Shown here: positions 57,162 to 64,000 of the stretch, piece after piece | Layout of the letters: each line of letters starts with the position of its first letter | Position numbering within the stretch: the stretch's first letter is position 1 | From: Protula sp. h YS-2021 | Lineage: Eukaryota > Annelida > Polychaeta > Sabellida > Serpulidae | DNA length: 64,000 nucleotides | Assembly: GCA_949752745.1 (NCBI GenBank) | Contig: OX457026.1 | Span: 47,997,256-48,061,255, forward strand | Direction of reading: 5' to 3' | Translations under genes and position numbers: made by a program | The notes under the pieces: model-generated | The model's database searches: none | What the model saw: the letters and a program-made list of their open reading frames with translations, nothing else | What the model was told of the DNA's origin: nothing

Positions 57162-57971
57162 AATAAGCCAAATCACAGTTTAGGCGTTCCCATTAAAATG
57201 CGCAAAAATTCTGCGTTTCGAATAAAAATAACTCCGTAAAAATGAAAGGAATGATAGAGAAATGTCGCCTAAATGTAAAAAATTTCTCTCGCACCAAATA
57301 CCGGTGGGGTTGTTAACAACCCGAATGCTATTTTAAAAACTTATTTAAGATTTTAACAAATGGTTTCCAGTTCAGTTTCTTGTATGTGTTTGCAATATTT
57401 CTTCTATTTTTTTCTACCAGTAAACTAGGACCGTCTGCCACTTTTCAATGGTTTTTGAGCAATAACTTTCGTATTTTAGACGCGATCGTGATATGCTTTT
57501 GGATGTAGCAAATATAGGATTTTACAAAGCCTTCTGTTATGTACGAAGTAAAATGTTATGATTTACGAAAATGCAAGGCCGATGTATCTTTTTTCGGGCA
57601 AGATTTTTGAGCAGTAACTCGCCACTTTATTCTATCATCCGGAAATATAAATTTTAAGTGCAAACTGTAAGACTATCAATTCGCTAAGAGCTAAAAGGAT
57701 TCCATATGAGCATAAACCTGATTTCATATTGTATACTGACGGTCTACTTATAGCAGCTCAGTATTTTGCATTAGAGAACCAGTGGCAGTTGTCGGGAGGT
57801 TCAGCAAAAAAATATCGTTACCGGGATAATTGTTGTTTTCGGGAGGTGGCGACACTACAGGCACAGGCGGATTTAACCTAAGTTACTGTATTTTTGCCCT
57901 GTTCTTGGCAGTCGAAATTCAAAATTCTTGCGCATTTTATTCGAAACACTCAAAGTGTAATTTGGCTTATT
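57162..57971. mobile_element. AATAAGCC-ended TIR element, 810 bp
   Basis: Ends AATAAGCCAAATCACAGTTT and AAGTGTAATTTGGCTTATT are inverted repeats extending into GCGTTTCGAATAA / TTATTCGAAACAC. It shares its left 200 bp, inverted, with 35750-35960. No coding frame. Confidence 0.7.
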
Positions 57972-58559
57972 TATCTATGCTAAAAACAGTAAGGTTAGAA
58001 CATAGATAATTACTGATTATGATGAGCAAATGATGTTGATCAACCAATACGCCAATTGGCACTTAACACTTTTGCTCATAAGTTTTGCGTTTCGACTTCA
58101 TTCAGTTGGGATAAGGATATAAAGACATGAATAGAAAAAAAATGACCCCGAATTTTTTAATGGTATAACTTATACTTACTGAAACATGCGGTCGTCGTCG
58201 GGATACTTTACATAGCAAAGCTCTGTGCGTTTCTTTACAAGTCTCTCCACCTAATTCGGTTATGTGCTAATTTTTTTGGCTTGTGAAATTGAGTAGACGC
58301 ATTTATTTTGCAGATCGTGTTTTATCGTAGACAGGCACGGTGTTTTTTGTATTCCTGGAGGTCTTTTTAGTTTTTTCGAAACACGCGGCAAAATAAGCCA
58401 CAAGCAACTTCTCACGGTATTTCGAGTGAGCTTTCGTGGGAAGCGAATAAAATTGGCATCTGAGAAATAATTAGAAAATGGTAACAAAAATTGGCGAAAA
58501 AATATATTAGCGAAAAACCAGATCTTTTCCTTGTGGGAAATTCATCTTACTGTTTTGAA

Positions 58560-60150
58560 ATTTTAAGTGAAGTTAGCAGGCTTTACTAATACCTAGCTAT
58601 TACTTTTTTTGGTGATTGACCAACGGGCTAAAATTTTCAACTGCTGAAAAATAGCCTTGCCGTGTTTGAATTTAAAGTGAAGGTAGCAAGAGTTACCATC
58701 TGCCTGGCTGTAACTTTTTTGGCGATTCGCCAAAAATTGTCGAAAATATTGGTGAAAAACCTTTTTTTCGTAACGTCTTAACTATTTCCAGGAAAGCAAT
58801 CTGTCCTGAAATTTTAAGTGAAGGTACCAGGCGTCACTGCCTACCTGGCTATTACTTTTTAGACCAGCCGACTATGTCGGGTGGTTCTTATCCTATCAAT
58901 AGAGGGATATCCGTCGTCTGTAAGTACGTATGCCTGTAAACTTTTACTTAAAATGCTTTTTCTCCTTCAGTTTTGATTGGATTCCTCTCAAATTTTACAC
59001 AAATGTTCTCTAGGAAAGCCTCTCTTTAAAAAATATTTTTTGGCGCTCCGCCAAAAATTCGCTAATTGGGGGACATTTGAAATTTTTCGGTTGCCAATTT
59101 TCAAAATGCCTCTTCTCCCACAATTATGATCAAATTGTTTTCATATTTTGCACAAATATTTCCTGGGTAGGTTTCGTTTCAGAAATTACTCATTTTGGCG
59201 ATCCGCCAAAAATTGGCCAAATGGGGGACATTTTTTAATATTTTGGTATCAAATTTTGAAATTGCTTCTTCTCCCACAATTTTGATCGGATTCTTTTCCA
59301 ATTTTGGATAGTTGTTCTCTAGTTAGACTTCTCTTGAAAAGTTACTGTTTTTGGGCGATCCGCCAAAAATTAGTCAAATAGGGGACATTTGTAATTTCGT
59401 GGTTGCCAATTTTCAAAATGCTTCTTCTCCCACAATTTTGATCAAATTGTCTTCGAATTTCACACGAGTATTCCCTAGGTAGGCCTCTTTTAAACAGTTA
59501 TTCATTTTGGCGATCTGCCAAAAATTGACTAAATGGGGGACATTTTTTAAATTTTTGGTGTCTAATTTTCAAATTGCTTCTTCTCCCACACTTTTGATTG
59601 GAGTCCTTTCCAATTTTGGATAGTTGTTCCCTAATTATATCTCTCTTGCAAAATTACTGTTTTTGGCAATGAGCCAAAAATTGGCTAAATGGGGGACATT
59701 TTTAAATTAATTGGTATCTAATTTTGAAATTGATTCTTCTCCCACAATTTTGATCGGATTCCTTTCAATTTTTGTACGATTGTTCTCTAGCTGGATTGTC
59801 GTGAAAATTTTGGCGATCTGCCCAAAAATTTCCAAATAGAGGACATTTGTGATTTTATGGTCGCCAATTTTCAAAATGCTTTTTTTTCACACACTTTTGA
59901 TCAGATTTTCTTCAAATTTTATGCGGTTATTCTCCAGGTATTTCTCTTTTTTAAAAAAATACCTCATTTTGGCGATCCGCCAAAAATTGGCGATATGAGG
60001 GGTATTTTTTAATTTATTGGAAAATGCGTCTTCTCCGACACTTTTTATTGAATTCCTTTCCAATTTTGTACGATTCTTCTCCAGTTAGGCCCCTCTTAAA
60101 AAATTTTTAAATTTTCAATTAAAAAAAAAATTAAAAAAAGTTTTGGCGAT
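58560..60150. repeat. Satellite-like field with GGCGATCCGCCAAAA hairpins
   Basis: About ten degenerate units of ~150-160 bp. Each holds (T)TTTGGCGATC(C/T)GCCAAAAATTG, GGGGGACATTT, GCTTCTTCTCCCACA and TTTTGATC(G/A)(G/A)ATT. The GGCGATCCGCC core is palindromic. The field starts with the hairpin GACCAGCCGAC...GTCGGGTGGTTC at 58862. Confidence 0.8.
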
Positions 60151-60164
60151 CTGCCAAAACTTGA

Positions 60165-60500
60165 AAAAACATGCGCATTTGTCCGAAATACGGACCTCGC
60201 ATCGACGCAAGTTTGGTAAACATGCGCACTGGTACGAAATCGAACCGAGCATCGGCGCAAGTTAAATAAATGTGCGCACTGGTACAAAATTCAAACCGCG
60301 CGTCAATGCAAGTTAAATAAACATGCGTAGTGGTCCGAAATGCGAACCGCTTATCAACGCATGTTAAATAAAACATGCGTAGTGGTCCGAAATAATAACC
60401 GCGTATCAATGCAAGTTAAATAAACTTGGGCAGTTGTCCGAAATGGAACCGCTTATCAACGCAAAATATATAAACATGCGCACTGGTCGGAAATGCAAAC
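60165..60500. repeat. 51-bp tandem repeat, about 6.5 units
   Basis: Units of the type AACATGCGCACTGGTCCGAAA then TGCGAACCGC, ATCAACGCAAGTTAAATA. The 51-bp length is a multiple of three, so the minus strand (60409-60131) encodes a 17-residue repeat with C-x-D-A-R-F-x-F. No function is proposed. Confidence 0.85.
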
Positions 60501-60839
60501 CCAGCAAAATAATACATACCAAAACATTAAACTTAAGTAATGATGTTTTAGACGCGGCGACTTCTTCTTTTCAAAAGGCACATGTGTTTGGTCGTTTTGA
60601 TCGTTTCTGCTGCTTGAACTAATTGTGTATGTCCGACAGTACATGTCAACAGTACACATGTGTGGATACAATTTCGATACGTTGTTCGAAGTTATTTTTC
60701 TGGGAAAAAATCTTTGTATGTATTTATCGGTCTAGGTTCGGGTCCGTTGCTAAATTAATTATTTAGCTAGCTCATTGCCATCTCGTCCTTTGAAGCCCAA
60801 TTTTTCAGGGAAATTGCCTTGTTCAAGCACGCCGGATTT

Positions 60840-62535
60840 TGTTTTATCGCTTTTCGTTAGCTGGGGCTTTGTCCTTGGACAAACTTGTAAAATGTGACTA
60901 CCACTTTCGGCAACCAGACAAGCTTATTCATAGATTCACTAGATCTCGGCTGGTCACAATGTCCCTGGACATTCTTGTTTTCGTGAGTGGTCAAAAATTG
61001 ATGCAGATTTTGGCGAAAAAAATACAGCAAAACTTTACTAACTGCTGGAAAATAGTCGTACTGTGTTGACATTTAAAGTGAAGGTAGCCGGAGGTACTAC
61101 CTACCTGGCTATTACTTTTTGGGTGATTGGCCAAACATTGGCTAAGCTTGTGGCGCAAAGCAAAAAAGATTAGCAAAATATTGGCTAAAAACCTTTTTTC
61201 TTAAAATCTCGACCATTTCAAGGAAAGTAACGTTACTGCCTTGAAATTTAAAATAACGGCAGTAATCAATATTACCTAACTGGCTATGAATTTTTAGTGG
61301 TTGGCAAAAAGCGGCGATTTTTTGGCGGAAAACCAAAGAAATTTCAGTAAAATCTTTGAGAACTCCAGGAAAATACTCTCCTCGCTTTGTGATTTTAAAT
61401 AGCAGTACCACACATTGCTACCTAAGTGGTTGTTACTTTTTTAGGAATTCGCCAAAACTTGGCAGAAATATTGGCCGAAAACCAATTTTTTGTAAACAGT
61501 ATCTCCTAGGGTTTTCATGGAAACATTCTACAATTTTGGTGGGAGGTAGGGTGCATCGATGTCCACCTTAGTTGTTTAAGGGATTCACCAAAAATTATCA
61601 GAAATATTGGAGAAAAAACGTAATTGTTTATTTTTTTTTGAAAATGGTTAAACCTTAACTAACTCCTAGAAAATAGCATTAATGTAACTGATGGTAGCAA
61701 ACCTTAATATCTACTGTTACGTTTTTGGTGATTGGCTAAAAAATTCCCAAACATTTTGGCGAGAAACCAAAAAAAAAACCCAATAACATATTGACGAACT
61801 CCATAAAAATAGTCTGACTGTCTTTAGATTTCAAGTAAAGGCAGCAAGCCTGACTGTTTAGCTGGCTATTACAATATTTGGTGATGGGCCAAAAATTGGC
61901 GAATACTTTGGCGAAAAATTAAGAAGATTCCAGTAAAATCTGATCTCCAGGAAAATAGTCTTACTCTTTTGAAATTTCATGGAAAGGTAGCAGGCAATAT
62001 TACTGGCTTACTGACTATTACTTTTTTGGTGATTGGCCAAAAAATCGGCGAAAATTTTGGCGAACAACCAAAAAAACTCTCAGTCAATTCTTTACGAACT
62101 CCGGGAAAATAGCATCATTGCATTGTAATTTTAAGTAAAAGTAGCGTAAACTACTGCCTAACTGGCTATTGCTGTCTTCCAATTTTAGATAAAGATAGCC
62201 ATCATTGGTACTTACCTGGCCATTACTTTTTTCGTAATTTGGAACAATTGGTGCAAATATTGACGAAAGATGAAACTCATACCACAGGAATGGCGATGTT
62301 GTCAAAGACTAAACCACTAGTATAAACAGTCTTTGGTACTGTCTTGAAATTTTGTTAAAGATAGTGGTCATTGGTACTTGCCTAGTTATTGTTTTTACGT
62401 TATTCGGAAAAATTGTGGAAATATTGGTGAAAAACCAATTCTTACTAAAATCGTTACTAGCGCTAGGAATATAATGGTACCTTCTTAAATTTTGAATTAT
62501 GGGAGCGAAAATTAGTACTTATGTGGTTTTTTAAC
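60840..62535. repeat. Second satellite-like field (~150-bp units)
   Basis: Repeated AAATAGTCTTACTGTCTTGAAATTT-like, AAGTGAAGGTAGCA, TACCTGGCTATTACTTTTT and GGTGATTGGCCAAAAATTGGCGAAAA blocks. It is related to 58560-58860 but distinct from the 58.9-60.1 kb units. Confidence 0.75.
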
Positions 62536-62960
62536 CCAGCCGACTTTGTCGGACTGGGTTAGTCGTATCCCTACAGGGGACTTGAATGTATGGGCGTATG
62601 TTAAACTTTTTCTTTAAAAGGCTACTCCTCCTACAGTTTTACTTCAATCGTTTTGATATAATGCAGGAATGTTCCCTGGGTGTCCCCCACCTGGTTATTA
62701 CTTTTTTTTGACGAGTGACGAAAAACGGACAAAATGGCGGCAATTATTGTGCCCGTTTTGACCCAGTTTTAAAATGCTACTCCTCCTACAGTTTTACTCC
62801 AATCGTTTAGATGTCACGAAGGGATGTTTCCCAGGGGTTTGCCTACCAGGCTATTATTTTTTTTCGCGGTTTGCCAATAACTGCCGAAATGGCGGAACTT
62901 TGAAGTTTGGCAAAAGCTGGAATAAATGGTAGTAAATAACTGAATTGTCAAACTATTCAT
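62533..62960 (+). repeat. Hairpin-headed repeat, AACCCAGCCGAC type
   Basis: A 12-bp stem, AACCCAG-CCGAC-TTT-GTCGG-A-CTGGGTT with one bulge, then AGTCGTATCCCTACAGGGGAC. Two related units with CTACTCCTCCTACAGTTTTAC follow. Confidence 0.65.
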
Positions 62961-63570
62961 TTCTCTCAGTCTTTTTCAAATAGTTATAAAATTTTAATGA
63001 GAAGTTTCTTAGGTGCTTCTCCACCTGGTCTTTGGTTTTTTCGCAAATGACAAAAAAATGCCGAAATGGAGGAATTAATAATATTTTTCTAAAATTGTGT
63101 AAATGTCGGTAAACACATGAATCTTCAAAACCCAACCTCTCCAACATCCCTTTTCGGGCAGCTTCCACCAGGGGAAACACGTTTTTGTGTATTAAAATTA
63201 TGAAAAAGTTACGTTCAGAAACAAAGTACTTCATTGTTTGGCCTAACAGTGTTCGTTTCAGAGTTTTTCTCTCTTTCCTTACTCGGTAACTCGGCTGGGT
63301 CATGTCCTTGGACATGCTTGTTTTGGTGATTTTATCGCCTCTTGAAATACCTACATCTATTATTATTGCCGTTGACAGCTGTTCTTGTTTATTCAAGAAA
63401 AACGCGTACAAACTATTTCTGAGGCTTTTTTTAGGACACTTTTTATCTTTATATTTTTTATTTTCAACATTTTTGGCGTACTTTTTTTGTTCTTTTTTCT
63501 GAAGCGTTCTTTTTTTGTACTTTTTTGCCATCAAGCGTTCTTTTTTAGCAGTTTGCGTTTTTTTTTAAAC
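62961..63570. other. No supported gene
   Basis: AT-rich. A 193-residue Lys-rich minus-strand frame spans most of it, but it has no domain and overlaps repeat-family sequence (GTCATGTCCTTGGACATGCTTG resembles 60957-60980). Confidence 0.35.
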
Positions 63571-63573
63571 AAC

Positions 63574-64000
63574 CTCCGGCAAGCCTGTGAAAGACATTAT
63601 CAGCACTGATTTAAATAAGAGGTATCTTCCTGTTCGCGATTTCCTCTTACGGTGCACTGCAGCTGATCCCAGGTTTAAATCACGGGCATTTCAAGATTAG
63701 CCGGAGCGAAACGCAGTGTACAATGGTCTGGCGGAGTAAGTGTACAGATTGGAAAAATCGCCCACAAAACCAGTCAATTAAAAACGAGCCAGATGCGCCC
63801 CGTTATGCCCCTCTGCCCAGCCTAGAAAATGAAGAATCAACGCACGGACGTAGCACTGAAGGTGTAAAAACCAGCAAAGAAGAACCAAGTGCTAAAAGCA
63901 GCAAATCGGACTTTAAGAATCCAATTAGTCGTTTACTAGGTGATGTATTCATTACAAAAGTTGAACCAGCCAAGCCTGTCCCTGACCACATCAAAGTTGA
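63574..64000 (+). pseudogene. ZBED1-like hAT transposase, C-terminal fragment (runs off window)
   Basis: The plus-strand frame K-P-V-K-D-I-I-S-T-D-L-N-K-R-Y then F-L-L-R-C-T-A-A-D-P-R-F-K matches the conserved D-P-R-F-K block of ZBED/hAT transposases. An amber stop at 63700-63702 and an ochre stop at 63737-63739 follow. The frame then shifts by +1 or +2 into a second open stretch (from N-R-P-Q-N-Q through L-E-N-E-E-S…) that stays open to the window end. Upstream it starts abruptly, so the N-terminal part is missing. Confidence 0.6.

Noticed and set aside
62953..63534. 193-residue Lys-rich minus-strand ORF
   Set aside because: AT-driven composition, no domain, no splice or promoter context, and partial overlap with a repeat family seen near 60.95 kb.

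Overview
The window is eukaryotic nuclear DNA from an animal, most likely a marine invertebrate. The support is spliced genes with short GT-AG introns, a KDM3-type JmjC gene with C2H2 fingers, a SET-domain gene, and a dense load of Ty3/gypsy, REL-endonuclease LINE, hAT and MITE elements. The DNA is AT-rich and full of (TA)n, (GT)n, (CT)n and (GAT)n tracts. I cannot fix the phylum from sequence alone.

Layout. 0.1-0.33 kb is a GTTCAACAT minisatellite. 0.74-9.95 kb is the wreck of one minus-strand Ty3/gypsy element that carries an env-like piece. Inside it a ~1.7 kb RT-RNaseH-integrase segment is repeated about 4.3 times in tandem, and every copy lacks the RT catalytic core. 10-15.7 kb holds small hAT-type elements, direct repeats and hairpin-headed repeats. 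15.73-23.24 kb (+) is a spliced JmjC demethylase-like gene: a Cys-rich N-terminus, a KDM3-like JmjC with HxD...H iron ligands, a coiled coil and two C2H2 fingers. A 1.45 kb hAT sits in one intron, one exon has a 1-nt frameshift, and the last exon is tandemly duplicated downstream. 25.48-28.92 kb (-) is a near full-length LINE with a 14-bp target-site duplication and one reading frame broken by two TAG codons. 29.35-29.76 kb is an inverted copy of one JmjC-gene exon. 30-43 kb is repeat-dominated, including two ~2.8 kb direct duplications that both end in long (TA)n tracts. 43.4-44.9 kb has an 11-bp CRE-like array and degenerate tandem repeats. 45.01-51.14 kb (-) is a second spliced gene: a SET domain, an acidic linker, a long 12-residue-period repeat tail and four further exons in phase. 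It carries three in-frame TAG codons and one splice-phase conflict. 51.35-52.13 kb is a hAT element with a perfect 8-bp duplication. 53.8-58 kb has a long hairpin and TIR elements. 58.5-62.6 kb is a degenerate satellite field. 63.57-64 kb is the decayed C-terminal part of a ZBED-like hAT transposase running off the window.

The two host-like genes are a histone-demethylase-type and a histone-methyltransferase-type protein about 22 kb apart, with no sign that they are co-regulated. Both look partly decayed or need unusual decoding. The recurring in-frame TAG codons in minus-strand frames, several at positions where sister repeats or the family have Trp, are the most intriguing pattern. Plain pseudogenisation remains the default reading.
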